The translations under genes were made by a program, and so were the position numbers. The notes under the pieces were generated by a model. The model had not been told where the DNA came from, did not search any database, and worked only from the letters and a program-made list of their open reading frames with translations. Positions 36,481 through 45,600 of a DNA stretch of 64,000 nucleotides are shown piece by piece; positions within the stretch are counted from its first letter, which is position 1, and every line of letters starts with the position of its first letter. The DNA is from Candidatus Zhuqueibacterota bacterium. GTDB lineage: Bacteria > Zhuqueibacterota > Zhuqueibacteria > Oceanimicrobiales > Oceanimicrobiaceae. The stretch lies in assembly GCA_029262005.1 (NCBI GenBank), contig JAJDAG010000037.1:1-64000 (forward strand), written 5' to 3'.

Positions 36481-37332
36481 ATGCGGGATAGCAAAATGAA
36501 TCATGCCGATAATCCATTGTTGCCAAGAGAATTCCGTGTTAGTAAAATCGCCAGAGAGACGCATGATAGCTTTACCATGGAACTGGATCCCGCTAAGGGA
36601 GCAAAGGCGTTGCACTTTGCCTCGGGTCAATTTAATATGCTATATGCTTTCGGCGTTGGCGAGGCGCCAATCTCAATCAGTGGCAATCCCGGCAATCCCC
36701 GGACTTTGACACACACAATCCGTGTAGTTGGTCCAGTGACCAAAGCGCTGCACGGTTTGGGGATCGGAGACTGGGTCGGCGTCCGTGGCCCTTTTGGCAC
36801 AAACTGGCCAGTCAGAGAATCAATGGGCAAAGACATCGTTATTGTAACCGGTGGTATTGGGTTGGCACCGCTGCGACCGGCCATGTACGAAATAATGGAA
36901 AATCGGGGCAAGTTCGGCAACGTGGTTTTGCTCTATGGCGCCAGAACACCAAATGATATTCTTTACGAGCGCGAAGTGAAGAAATGGCGTTCTCAATTTG
37001 ATCTCCACGTGAATGTGACCGTTGATCGGGCAGCGGGTAAATGGAAAGGAAATGTTGGGGTGGTCACCACGCTCATACCCAATGTTCATTTTGATCCGTA
37101 CCAGGCGACTGCCTTGATTTGTGGCCCGGAAGTGATGATCCGGTATACGGTAATTGAGCTTCGGAAACGCGGCGTTGCTAGTGAAAATATTTTCGTTTCC
37201 ATGGAACGTAATATGAAATGTGGTATCGGCCACTGTGGCCATTGCCAACTGGGTCCACACTTTGTTTGCAAGGATGGCCCGGTCTTCCGTTACAATCAAG
37301 TCAAGCGGTTACTCGATATCAGAGAGGTTTGA
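36481..37332 (+). CDS. hydG: Group 3b [NiFe] hydrogenase gamma subunit (FAD/NAD(P)-binding)
   Basis: 283 aa from the ATG at 36481; an ATG five codons on (36496) is equally possible. Ferredoxin-NADP reductase fold: FAD-binding barrel at the start, the nucleotide-binding [15 protein letters not shown], and a C-terminal [2Fe-2S] motif [17 protein letters not shown]. It is the diaphorase part of the cytoplasmic sulfhydrogenase, exchanging electrons with NAD(P)H; it also resembles dihydroorotate dehydrogenase electron-transfer subunits, but context fixes the call. Six bases after the cNMP-fold gene; the delta gene starts two bases after its stop. The symbol follows the Pyrococcus scheme and is not the [FeFe] maturase HydG. 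Confidence 0.92.
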   Translation: MRDSKMNHADNPLLPREFRVSKIARETHDSFTMELDPAKGAKALHFASGQFNMLYAFGVGEAPISISGNPGNPRTLTHTIRVVGPVTKALHGLGIGDWVGVRGPFGTNWPVRESMGKDIVIVTGGIGLAPLRPAMYEIMENRGKFGNVVLLYGARTPNDILYEREVKKWRSQFDLHVNVTVDRAAGKWKGNVGVVTTLIPNVHFDPYQATALICGPEVMIRYTVIELRKRGVASENIFVSMERNMKCGIGHCGHCQLGPHFVCKDGPVFRYNQVKRLLDIREV

Positions 37333-37333
37333 A

Positions 37334-38128
37334 ATGCCTGCTAAGCCTGATGCCGGAACACCCGGTAAAAAAAAACCAAAGCTTGCTGTTTGGAAATTCG
37401 CTTCTTGCGATGGTTGTCAATTGAGCCTGCTGGACTGCGAGGATGACCTGCTGGCAGTAGCCGGCGCTGTTGAGATTGCAAATTTTCCGGAAGCCTCACG
37501 AGCAGTTGTCAAAGGCCCGTACGATGTGTCTCTTGTGGAAGGTTCTATTACCACAACGCATGATGCCGAGCGCATTCATCAAGTGCGTCGCGCTTCGAAA
37601 TTTTTAATCACTATTGGCGCCTGTGCCACCTCAGGTGGAATTCAAGCGCTGAGAAATTTTCAAAATGTTGATGATTATGTGTCCATTGTATATGCATCTC
37701 CACAATATATCTCAACGCTGAAGACTTCCACACCCATTGACGAACATATTCATGTAGACTTTGAACTGCGTGGTTGCCCTGTTAATAAACATCAACTTAT
37801 CGAGGTACTTAATGCCTTTCTTAACAACCGGAAACCCAACATCCCGAAGCACAGTCTGTGTGTTGAGTGCAAGCGAAAGGGACTGCCCTGTGTGATGGTT
37901 GCTCAGGGAATAGCCTGTCTTGGCCCAATCACCCAGGCTGGCTGCGGTGTGCTTTGCCCATCTTACAACCGGGGCTGTTATGCCTGTTTCGGTCCGATGG
38001 AAACACCAAACGTACCATCTTTGATGGATTGGTTGGAGCAACTTGGTGTTGACAAGGCTGACATTGTTAGAGCCCTGCAAACTTATAATGTAAACGCCAA
38101 AGCGTTTCGAAAAGGAAGTTTGGCATAA
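37334..38128 (+). CDS. hydD: Group 3b [NiFe] hydrogenase delta (small) subunit
   Basis: 264 aa from the ATG at 37334, with GAGAGG nine bases upstream; the longer ORF call overlaps hydG and is unlikely. The proximal cluster motif [11 protein letters not shown] (Cys25, Cys28) and the later Cys in GACATSGG and RGCPVNK are those of the NiFe small-subunit/complex I 20 kDa family. Further Cys ([27 protein letters not shown]) bind additional [4Fe-4S] clusters, as in group 3 enzymes. It lacks a Tat signal, so the enzyme is cytoplasmic. Pairs with the alpha subunit encoded 82 bp downstream. Confidence 0.94.
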   Translation: MPAKPDAGTPGKKKPKLAVWKFASCDGCQLSLLDCEDDLLAVAGAVEIANFPEASRAVVKGPYDVSLVEGSITTTHDAERIHQVRRASKFLITIGACATSGGIQALRNFQNVDDYVSIVYASPQYISTLKTSTPIDEHIHVDFELRGCPVNKHQLIEVLNAFLNNRKPNIPKHSLCVECKRKGLPCVMVAQGIACLGPITQAGCGVLCPSYNRGCYACFGPMETPNVPSLMDWLEQLGVDKADIVRALQTYNVNAKAFRKGSLA

Positions 38129-38210
38129 AACCCATGAAAATCAGATTTTGGTTCAACTAACAATTTCTCAAATCTGAACACCAAATTAATCAAACAGGAA
38201 CCGTTCAGCC

Positions 38211-39524
38211 ATGGTTGCACGCAATAAGAAAAATAACGGTACCAGAACCATAAAAGTCGATTATCTCGCCCGTGTGGAAGGCGAAGGTGCATTGCATGTT
38301 AAGCTAAAAGACAATCAGCTTAAGGATGTAAAACTAAAGATTTTTGAACCGCCGCGCTTCTTTGAGGCATTTTTGCGCGGACGCGATTTCCGTGAAGCAC
38401 CTGACATCACAGCGCGAATATGTGGTATTTGTCCCATTGCTTATCAGCTTGGCGCTTCTCAGGCCATGGAGGAGGCTTGCGGTGTAAAAGTGACCGGGCC
38501 GCTCCGGGATTTGCGGCGGCTTATTTACTGCGGTGAGTGGATAGAAAGCCATGTGCTTCATGTTTTCATGTTGCATGCCCCTGATTTTCTCGGCTACGAA
38601 GATGCGATTCAATTGGCCAAAGATTATCCCGATGTCGTGCAACGGGGCCTCAAAATGAAGAGAATCGGCAACGACATTATGACTTTGCTTGGCGGCCGGG
38701 AGATTCATCCAATCAACATTAAAGTGGGCGGATTTTACAAAGTTCCAACAAAAAAGAAGCTGCAAACACTGGTCAGTGATTTGCAGTGGGGGCTTGAGGC
38801 AGCCATTGAAACCGTCAAACTCGTTTCAACATTTACTTTTCCAGATTTGGAGCCCGATTACGAATTTGTCGCTTTACGCCATCCGAATGAGTACGCTATC
38901 GCTGAAGGGCGGCTCGTTTCAAATAAAGGCATTAATGCGCCCATAAAGCAATATGATGATTATTTGTTCGAGGAGCATGTGGCGCATTCAACGGCTTTGC
39001 ACACACATGTGCGGGAGCGAGGTGCTTGTTTTTTGGGCCCGCTGGCCAGATATGCACTTAATTATGACAAACTTTCAAAAACAGCTCGAGAAGTTTCGAA
39101 AAATGCCGGTTTGGGAAAATCATGCTCCAATCCGTTTAAGAGTATCATCGTTCGCTGCGTGGAAACGGTATATGCTTTTGAGGAAGCGCTGCGGCTCATC
39201 GCAGGTTACCAAATGCCGGATATGCCGGCCGTTGACGTGACACCGCAGGCAGGAACCGGTTACGGCGCCACCGAAGCACCACGCGGCATCTGCTATCATC
39301 GCTACACAATTGATGCTGCCGGTCTTATTCAGGATGCCAAAATTGTGTCGCCAACCGCTGTGAATCAGAAACAGATTGAGAATGATTTACGGGAGTTTAT
39401 TCCGGCGAATTTGCATTTGCCGGATGACAAATTACAGTGGCAATGTGAACAGGCGATCCGTAACTACGATCCCTGCATTTCATGTTCGACACATTTTTTG
39501 AAATTAACAATAGAGCGGCAGTAG
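38211..39524 (+). CDS. hydA: Group 3b [NiFe] hydrogenase alpha (large, catalytic) subunit
   Basis: 437 aa. The NiFe-site motifs are intact: L1 [11 protein letters not shown] (Cys71, Cys74) and L2 DPCISCSTH (Cys422, Cys425). The tail after His428, FLKLTIERQ, is the peptide removed by the maturation protease encoded next. The PIAYQ variant of L1 is typical of group 3b (bidirectional NAD(P)-linked/sulfhydrogenase) enzymes rather than membrane uptake hydrogenases. It oxidises or evolves H2, coupled to NAD(P)(H) and perhaps sulfur reduction. No hypA-F genes are in the window. AGGAA is upstream of the start. Confidence 0.95.
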   Translation: MVARNKKNNGTRTIKVDYLARVEGEGALHVKLKDNQLKDVKLKIFEPPRFFEAFLRGRDFREAPDITARICGICPIAYQLGASQAMEEACGVKVTGPLRDLRRLIYCGEWIESHVLHVFMLHAPDFLGYEDAIQLAKDYPDVVQRGLKMKRIGNDIMTLLGGREIHPINIKVGGFYKVPTKKKLQTLVSDLQWGLEAAIETVKLVSTFTFPDLEPDYEFVALRHPNEYAIAEGRLVSNKGINAPIKQYDDYLFEEHVAHSTALHTHVRERGACFLGPLARYALNYDKLSKTAREVSKNAGLGKSCSNPFKSIIVRCVETVYAFEEALRLIAGYQMPDMPAVDVTPQAGTGYGATEAPRGICYHRYTIDAAGLIQDAKIVSPTAVNQKQIENDLREFIPANLHLPDDKLQWQCEQAIRNYDPCISCSTHFLKLTIERQ

Positions 39525-39559
39525 CCTGGTCATCGCTCTCTAATCAGACACCTGTGGCA

Positions 39560-40042
39560 ATGATTGAAAAAAAACTGACTTTAATCGGTGTTGGCAATCG
39601 CTTTCGGCGGGATGATGCTATTGGTTGTGTGCTTGGAGAGCATTTGCATCATGCGTTTCTGCCCATGGCAAACTTTATCGAGACCACTGGCGACGGTGCG
39701 ACGATTCTTGAATTACTGCGGGACAATCAGACTGTTTTCGTTTTTGACGCTGTCTCGTCCGGTGCGAAACCTGGTACAATTTTCAGGTTTGCGGCGCATG
39801 AGGAACCGCTGCCGGCAAAGTTTTTCAATTATTCAACCCACGCTTTCAGTTTGGCAGAGGCAATTGAACTTGGCCGGACCATGAATATTCTTCCCGAACG
39901 TCTATTTGTTTATGGTGTTGAGGGTAGTGATTTTTCCGCCGGGCAGGGACTGACTTCCCAGGTCGAAGCCGTCATTGAAAATGTCTGCTGTTCTGTCTTG
40001 GAAGATGTTGAATCGTGCAGAGCCGACTCGTGTGCAGACTGA
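39560..40042 (+). CDS. Hydrogenase maturation protease
   Basis: 160 aa from the ATG at 39560, 35 bp after hydA; the ORF-track start would overlap hydA and adds 26 unlikely residues. It is of the HyaD/HycI/FrxA endopeptidase type: LIGVGNRFRRDDAIGCVLGEHL carries the conserved Asp that probes Ni, and the second acidic site lies in VFDAVSSG; HAFSLAEAIELG follows. It cleaves the C-terminal tail of the alpha subunit after Ni insertion. No strong ribosome site is seen, so translation may be coupled. A hairpin follows, ending the hydrogenase operon. Confidence 0.9.
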   Translation: MIEKKLTLIGVGNRFRRDDAIGCVLGEHLHHAFLPMANFIETTGDGATILELLRDNQTVFVFDAVSSGAKPGTIFRFAAHEEPLPAKFFNYSTHAFSLAEAIELGRTMNILPERLFVYGVEGSDFSAGQGLTSQVEAVIENVCCSVLEDVESCRADSCAD

Positions 40043-40064
40043 ATTTTGTGAGTGAAACATGAGC

Positions 40065-40097
40065 AACTCCGACAGAGTGCCAAACCCTGTCGGAGTT
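40065..40097. terminator. Hairpin between convergent hydrogenase and sorted-protein genes
   Basis: Perfect 11-bp stem (aactccgacag / ctgtcggagtt) with an 11-nt loop, 23 bp after the protease stop and 36 bp from the end of the convergent gene. The T-tract on the plus side is weak (ctatcttta). Confidence 0.7.
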
Positions 40098-40132
40098 CTA
40101 TCTTTATGCCAGGTACTGGCCTTGCCTGATTT

Positions 40133-41092
40133 CTACTTCAGCAAAGTCATTTTTCTCACATCTACAAAATTCCCGGCCTCTATTCTGTAATAATACAAGC
40201 CATTTGGTAGATGAGAGGCGTTAAACTGAAATGCATGCGTTCCTGCCTGATAATTTTTACCATTGGCAAGTGTTGCAACTTCTTGTCCGGTTAAATTAAA
40301 AACCTTGAGTGACACGCTTGCCGCCTCGGGAATGGTGAAACGGATCTGCGTGGCCGGGTTGAAAGGATTTGGGTAATTCTGTGATAGTGCGAAACCGGAC
40401 ACTGCACGATTTCGTTGCTGCACACTTGTGACCATCGATGTTACTTCTACCAGATCCAGGAGCACAGCATCGCCCTGAGCAAATGTGGCTGAAACATGTT
40501 CACGAAAAGCAATGTAGATCGAAGAGTCTGCAAACGCGCTCAAGTCCACGGACTTTTTTTGCCACTCAGTTCCGCTCGTCCCGTCGAATGTCAAAAAAAC
40601 CAGCGTGGTGTCAAAATAACGCATGCTGTCTGCGCCCGTTGTAGAGATCAAAACATCGATTTGTTCTGGGAATTCTCCGAAAGTTTTGACCGAAAATTTC
40701 AATGAATCACCAACCTCAATTCCCACAATCTGTGGTGTGATTAGCCACTGGTCGGTTCTTTGGTCTGTGGTGAAGTTGGTGTCGGCATCTCCAGTAGCCC
40801 ACGATGCGTAGGCAAACATCTGCTCACCGCCAGGGGCCTCTTCCGGCACAGGTCCAAAGAATTCCATGCCCAGTATGGTTTCACCGACTTGTCCGCTGGT
40901 CCAGCCTTCAGCGTCAAATTGTGTGATTTTACTCCAACCCTCAGGAGGGAAGGTGTCTCCCTCGAAAGACTCGAGGGCCAGCAGGCCACGCAGTGTGTCC
41001 AGGATTCCAGCGGTTAGTTGGGTGTTTATGAGAAAGCTGATTGCCAGCAACAAAAGAGCGCTCGTGCAATATGAAAACAAACGTTTTTTCAT
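40133..41092 (-). CDS. Secreted protein with choice-of-anchor J domain and type IX-like sorting domain
   Basis: 319 aa. Signal peptide (LLLLAISFLINTQLTAG), then a beta-sandwich domain of the cleaved-adhesin/choice-of-anchor J class (about 38-220; ESFEGDTFPPEGWSKI, DQWLITPQI). The C-terminal 85 residues form a Por/T9SS type A-like sorting domain: LSQNYPNPFNPATQIRF, SLKVFNLTGQEVATL and GLYYYRIEAGNFVDVRKMTLLK. It is probably secreted and attached to the surface. This C-terminal domain is a strong phylogenetic pointer to the FCB group. GGAG lies before the ATG. Function unknown. Confidence 0.88.
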   Translation of the reverse strand: MKKRLFSYCTSALLLLAISFLINTQLTAGILDTLRGLLALESFEGDTFPPEGWSKITQFDAEGWTSGQVGETILGMEFFGPVPEEAPGGEQMFAYASWATGDADTNFTTDQRTDQWLITPQIVGIEVGDSLKFSVKTFGEFPEQIDVLISTTGADSMRYFDTTLVFLTFDGTSGTEWQKKSVDLSAFADSSIYIAFREHVSATFAQGDAVLLDLVEVTSMVTSVQQRNRAVSGFALSQNYPNPFNPATQIRFTIPEAASVSLKVFNLTGQEVATLANGKNYQAGTHAFQFNASHLPNGLYYYRIEAGNFVDVRKMTLLK

Positions 41093-41145
41093 GAAATAAA
41101 ACTCCGATATTTTTCAATGCGTCTTTACGAATATTTCTGCTTATG

Positions 41146-41799
41146 TCAGGCCAGACGCCGGGCCAGTTGCAGCAAAACTTTATTGTTGATTTCGTGCCCT
41201 CCTTTAAAGGGCATCAAATGATAATCGATTTTGTGTTCTTTCAGAAATTTGGCGTGTCGTTCTATTCGGTCACGGGTGGCGTACATATCCTGCTCACCGT
41301 AGACAATTGTAATATCAATTGACCTGAACCTTTCAAGTTGCGCTTTCGTGTCGATTTCATGTGGTATATCCCCTGCCCAAAGAACAAGCGCGTCAGCCGG
41401 GGTATTCCCTTGGTTAAGCCAACGGCAAATAGTAGCAGTTCCTTGTGAAAAACCCATGGCCACAAATTTGATCTCATCGCGTTTAATTTCGGAAAAGACC
41501 CGAGAGCAGACAGCATCCAGATAGTGAACATAATCGTGAATTTCATGCTGGCGGGCTTCTTTGGTCATCCAACTGGCGCCAATGCGGCCGGAAACACCTT
41601 TCAGGTAGAATCGCGACAATCCTTCCGGAACAACAATGAGGTTTTCGCCGTTGTCCAGCGTGTCGAAATATCGGATAAAATCAGCGGCAAGATAACCGTA
41701 TCCATGACACACCAGCCAGACACGCTTCAGGCCCGGGCCTGGTTTGCCAATTGTACAAAACCGGGCCGTGCGCTTGACTTCAATTGAGAATTCCTGCAT
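41146..41799 (-). CDS. Phospholipase/carboxylesterase-like alpha/beta hydrolase
   Basis: 217 aa cytoplasmic serine hydrolase. Seen are the oxyanion-side VCHGYGYLAADF, nucleophile GFSQGTA, the acid region YGEQDMYA and the catalytic His in KGGHEI. Size and motif order match the YpfH/carboxylesterase (Abhydrolase_2) family, which hydrolyses short acyl esters or lysophospholipids. The ATG lies three bases after the DUF427 stop, so the two genes are co-transcribed and perhaps translationally coupled. No signal peptide. Confidence 0.85.
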   Translation of the reverse strand: MQEFSIEVKRTARFCTIGKPGPGLKRVWLVCHGYGYLAADFIRYFDTLDNGENLIVVPEGLSRFYLKGVSGRIGASWMTKEARQHEIHDYVHYLDAVCSRVFSEIKRDEIKFVAMGFSQGTATICRWLNQGNTPADALVLWAGDIPHEIDTKAQLERFRSIDITIVYGEQDMYATRDRIERHAKFLKEHKIDYHLMPFKGGHEINNKVLLQLARRLA

Positions 41800-41802
41800 G
41801 GG

Positions 41803-42087
41803 TTAATCTTCGATAACCACGCCGCGCCAAAAAGCAACATAGCCCTTTATATTCGCTGCGGCTTCTTTTGGTTCCGAATAATACCAGGCCGCATCAACAT
41901 TTACTTGTCCTCCGACCTTCAGGTGGAAGTAATTTGCCGTTCCTTTCCAGTGGCACTCTGTCACGGTTTGACTCTTTTCAAAAAAATCTTGTTTCATCGA
42001 TTCCGGTGGAAAATACGAATTGCCTTCAACCAGTTCCACTTTGTCGCTTTCTGCCAGAACCTGACCGTTCCAGATTGCTTTTGCCAT
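41803..42087 (-). CDS. DUF427 domain protein
   Basis: 94 aa from the ATG at 42087, supported by AGGAG upstream; the ORF call is 43 codons longer and lacks family similarity there. It is a single DUF427 domain: AKAIWNGQVLAESD, YFPPESM, CHWKGTANYFHL and NVDAAWYYSEPKEAA are the typical blocks. Small cytoplasmic beta-rich protein of unknown role, widespread in bacteria. Co-transcribed with the esterase downstream. Confidence 0.9.
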   Translation of the reverse strand: MAKAIWNGQVLAESDKVELVEGNSYFPPESMKQDFFEKSQTVTECHWKGTANYFHLKVGGQVNVDAAWYYSEPKEAAANIKGYVAFWRGVVIED

Positions 42088-42373
42088 ACATAATCTCCTG
42101 TGAACTTTATGTGAACCGGAGCTATTCTTTATCCCGATTGTGATGACCTCGTCTAAATTGCAAATAGCAACATAGTAAATCATTGCGTCAAATTCAACCA
42201 GGATTTGTTGGACCATTAGAAAGCAGAGTACAAAATTTTAGTTTTGCCTTTTGCCGCAAATAATCTTATTATTATTTCCATTCAGATTGAAAATAGCGCC
42301 GAAGTTGATTGTTTTGTTGCCTAAATTCGCACGGGTTAATTTTTGAATAAACACAAATTTGAAAAGACATAAT

Positions 42374-43021
42374 ATGAAGAAATACCATCAGTCTATTGTG
42401 AGCATTCCCTTTTTTTTAGTTACAGTATTATCTTGTGAGAGCCAGATTGCAGTCGATGACCTCAGTCGAGCCCCGGTCTTTGCAGCAGAAGACAAGCTGT
42501 TCGCCGATGTTTTTAAACCGCTGGATGGCGTTTGGCACGGTACATTTACTGTTTACACAGATGTTCGCGGCCAAATCGATGAGAACGTCCGTCCGGAACA
42601 GTTTGCAGCCGGCTTGTTTGATAGTCTTCCTTTGGGCGATGAACTCGAGATTGCAGTCAGGCAGGAATATGTTTCGGAGTCGCCCTATTTTCAGAGGGTT
42701 AAAATCCGGGACGAGTACCGCGATGGAAATGGGACTTTACGTATCGTAGAAAGCCATGGTGTGAACAAAGTTCAAGATGGAAAAATGTGGTGTGTGGTAA
42801 AGAAACCGGACGAGACTGTCATTCACTCCGGTAGCTTGGAGGGGATTGACACAATTATCTGGCAGCGTAATTTGCACTCACCATTGAAAATCGAATATTT
42901 CAGGGAAACGGTTATCACCAACGAGTACACAATAATTGGCTGGGGCTACTACGGTGATGACGATCCCGACTTGAGTCCAAGGCGATGGTTTAAGGGAATC
43001 TGCCGGCGGGTTGAGAAATAA
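42374..43021 (+). CDS. Putative lipoprotein, unrecognised family
   Basis: 215 aa from the ATG at 42374 (the ORF-track start is TTG). A signal with lipobox LVTVLSC is followed by a soluble domain beginning LDGVWHGTFTVYTD, where a W-x-G start of a beta-barrel resembles lipocalin-like or THAP4/nitrobindin-like folds. Later strands contain RIVESHGVNKVQDGKMWCVVKK and IIGWGYYGDDD. I do not recognise a specific family. No operon partners: the preceding gene is divergent and a hairpin follows. Confidence 0.65.
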   Translation: MKKYHQSIVSIPFFLVTVLSCESQIAVDDLSRAPVFAAEDKLFADVFKPLDGVWHGTFTVYTDVRGQIDENVRPEQFAAGLFDSLPLGDELEIAVRQEYVSESPYFQRVKIRDEYRDGNGTLRIVESHGVNKVQDGKMWCVVKKPDETVIHSGSLEGIDTIIWQRNLHSPLKIEYFRETVITNEYTIIGWGYYGDDDPDLSPRRWFKGICRRVEK

Positions 43022-43550
43022 AAGCGCTTTAACCGGAGTTCTGGGGTGTGGAGACAGTTAATCCTCTACAAAAAAAATGTTTCTATTCGCCATTTGCAGT
43101 ACGCCCGAGTCAAATTGTCGCGGGCGTCTTTTATGTAAACCGTGCATCAGTCACATAAATGGGAATCCGTGTCTAATCCGGGTTTACCTGGTTCGTCTCT
43201 GCTCTACTCATAAATTTACAATTTAAGGTCAAACATTTTGCACCGGCTTGTCACTCAGGAGGCGTCTTGTTGGCTTGGCAAACCACTGTAAATTAACAAG
43301 ATTTCTCCTGAATGACAAGGGGCACAGATTCGGTGTTAAGTAAAACAATGGCCTCAGAAGTGTTTACCCAACAGGTGAACCGTTTCGAGCTCAAAACGAT
43401 TCTTAACACAGAATCCGGGAAGGGTATTGTGCATTATTCAGATTAGATAAAAAATATCAAGGCGCCCCTTAAAAACATAAGATTCTCTAATCGAACGGGG
43501 TGGAGCTACGGCTAAAATATTGCTAAGATTAGCCCTGAAGTCGCTATCTT
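43022..43550. other. Gene-free stretch with terminator and palindromes
   Basis: About 530 bp. A hairpin acgcccg-N13-cgggcgt followed by cttttat (43102-43130) probably terminates the lipoprotein gene. Further right, attcggtgttaag (43328-43340) and cttaacacagaat (43402-43414) form an inverted repeat with one mismatch, and between them cgtttcgagctcaaaacg (43381-43398) is a near-perfect palindrome. No ORF with coding character was seen. Confidence 0.5.
43102..43130 (+). terminator. Terminator-like hairpin after the lipoprotein gene
   Basis: Seven-bp GC-rich stem (acgcccg / cgggcgt), 13-nt loop and a short T-run (cttttat), about 80 bp past the stop. Confidence 0.65.
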
Positions 43551-45500
43551 TTAGATCAAAGTCACATCACTCACAACTTCAAGCATTGCCGGCCCTTCGT
43601 GATTTATGATTTTTTGCAAAGCTTCATCCAGTTGTGCGCGCTCAGTTACTCGAATGCCAAGTGCGCCACAATTCCCGGCAAATTTTGCAAAATCGGGATT
43701 GTGTAAAGAGGTCTGCCATACATCCCATTGCCCGGCCCGTTGCTCTTTAGAGATTTTTTCGAGTTCACAATTATTGAGCAAGATGTGCTTAATGGGCATT
43801 TTGTATTTTACCGCAGTTGTTAATTCCATTGCGTATTGGCCGAAGCCACCATCTCCGGTGATCGCGAAAATTGGGCGATGTGGTGACGCCGCCCAGGCAC
43901 CCATAGCAGCCGGGTAACCAAAACCGATGGAACCAAGGTAGCCGGACATCAAAACCGATTGTTGCGTGCACTCAAAATAGCGTCCAAATGAGTAGGTGTT
44001 ATTGCCGACGTCAACTGCGATGACGGCGTTTTCTGGCACGTGGCGGTTCAGGGCGTCAAAGATGGCTGCTGAACTCACACCTTTGCCTCGGTCATCTTGC
44101 AGGCGACTTTGTTTTTCCTCTCGCCAGATTTCCCATCTGTTTGCCACTTCTTGTGTCTGATTTACATTGTTCATTTTTTCGCTAAGACGCTGTCCCAGCA
44201 GATTGACAACAATGCTTATTTCACCCCAAACCGGCACTGTCACCGGATGAAATTTGCCAAGCGCCATGGCTTCAATATCAACCTGGATTGTGGGTTTGTA
44301 TGAAGCGATACCGGTGTGATTTGAAAAGGAAGCGCCTAGCACCAGCAGCAAGTCCGCTTCGTTCATGAACCAACTGGCGATGGGGGTGCCGCTGCGTCCG
44401 AGTACGCCGCATCCAAGTGGGTGTTTGTCTGAAATCAGGCCTTTCCCCTTAAAGGTCGTAATCACTGGAATGCCGAAATTTTCAGCCAGACGGGTGATGG
44501 CAGGCATGTTAAAACGTGCGCCGTGACCAACGATAATCACGGGACGCTTTGCTTTATGCAGCAAATTTACAGCGTCGTCCATTGCACATTCAGAGGGTGC
44601 TATTTGACGAACGGGGAGGCGGCCGTCCGGCCCTCCGGCTTTGGCCTCTTCCGCTGCGGGCAGCGTTTGTATTTCATCCGGAAAAATCAGTTGCGCTACA
44701 TCGTTTTTGAGAATGGAATTTTTGATAGCAAGGTTCATCAGTTCGACATGCTTGCTGCTGTGCAAAACCGTTTGACTGTACTCGGCCACTGCTGAGAACG
44801 CCGCCGCCAAATCAACTTCCTGAAAAGTGCCTGGTCCGAGGACTTGTGTGTCTACTTGTCCGCAGAGCGCCAAAATAGGAGCGCGGTCAACTTTTGCATC
44901 CCATAGTCCGGTTAGGAGATTTGTTGAACCGGGGCCGGCAATGCCAAGACAGGCGGCTGGACGCCCGGTTAGTTTTGCGTAGCCTGAGGCGGCAAAAGCC
45001 GCAGCCCCTTCATGACGAACACCAAAATATTTGAGTTTTTTTTGTTTTTCCTGACGGCGCAGAGCATCAGCCAGACCCAGGTTGGAGTGACCGACCATAC
45101 CGAAAACGGTGTCAACGCCCCAGTTGACCATGGTTTCTGCCATAACGTCGGTGACGGTGCGCACGTGTGGCTTTTCAACCTCCAGACCGACATAAATACC
45201 GTCATCTCGAACTTCGACCGGAAATGTTTCCAGGCCATCTTCATGGCTGCCTGGTGACCTGCCGGTACAAGGATGGAAGTCCCAGCCGTGCCAGGGGCAG
45301 CGCAGCCAGCCTTTTTCGATTGAACCCTCACCAAGTGGGCCGCCCTGATGCGGACAGGCGTTTTCGAGGGCCGAAATTTTTCCTTCAAAGTGCGTCATGG
45401 CCAGGCCTTTGTGACCGGCCACTACTGTTTGAACCCGTCCTTCCGGCAGCTCGTCTTTGTCAAGGACTTTGTACCATTTCAAGTTTTGATTGTCTGTCAT
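43551..45500 (-). CDS. Thiamine-pyrophosphate enzyme with N-terminal Rieske [2Fe-2S] domain
   Basis: 649 aa fusion. Residues about 8-108 form a Rieske ferredoxin domain: C49PH51 and C68PWH71 are the four cluster ligands. Residues about 115-649 form a full acetolactate synthase/pyruvate oxidase-type TPP enzyme: N-terminal domain with catalytic Glu in RHEGAAAFAASGYAK, central domain (IIVGHGARFNMPAI), and C-terminal Mg-TPP motif GDGGFGQYAMELTTAV...LLNN. The normal enzyme starts where the Rieske part ends, so the fusion looks genuine and in one frame. It may oxidatively decarboxylate pyruvate or a related 2-oxo acid and send electrons to the cluster. Product unproven. AGGA lies before the ATG; no partner genes. 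Confidence 0.88.
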   Translation of the reverse strand: MTDNQNLKWYKVLDKDELPEGRVQTVVAGHKGLAMTHFEGKISALENACPHQGGPLGEGSIEKGWLRCPWHGWDFHPCTGRSPGSHEDGLETFPVEVRDDGIYVGLEVEKPHVRTVTDVMAETMVNWGVDTVFGMVGHSNLGLADALRRQEKQKKLKYFGVRHEGAAAFAASGYAKLTGRPAACLGIAGPGSTNLLTGLWDAKVDRAPILALCGQVDTQVLGPGTFQEVDLAAAFSAVAEYSQTVLHSSKHVELMNLAIKNSILKNDVAQLIFPDEIQTLPAAEEAKAGGPDGRLPVRQIAPSECAMDDAVNLLHKAKRPVIIVGHGARFNMPAITRLAENFGIPVITTFKGKGLISDKHPLGCGVLGRSGTPIASWFMNEADLLLVLGASFSNHTGIASYKPTIQVDIEAMALGKFHPVTVPVWGEISIVVNLLGQRLSEKMNNVNQTQEVANRWEIWREEKQSRLQDDRGKGVSSAAIFDALNRHVPENAVIAVDVGNNTYSFGRYFECTQQSVLMSGYLGSIGFGYPAAMGAWAASPHRPIFAITGDGGFGQYAMELTTAVKYKMPIKHILLNNCELEKISKEQRAGQWDVWQTSLHNPDFAKFAGNCGALGIRVTERAQLDEALQKIINHEGPAMLEVVSDVTLI

Positions 45501-45600
45501 AATTCATTCCTGCGGTTATGGTTAAGAAACAAAAAAAGAATCGGTGCTCTGCGTGCAATGAACGCTTGACAACTTTTGTTGCTTTGAGTAAAATACGTTC

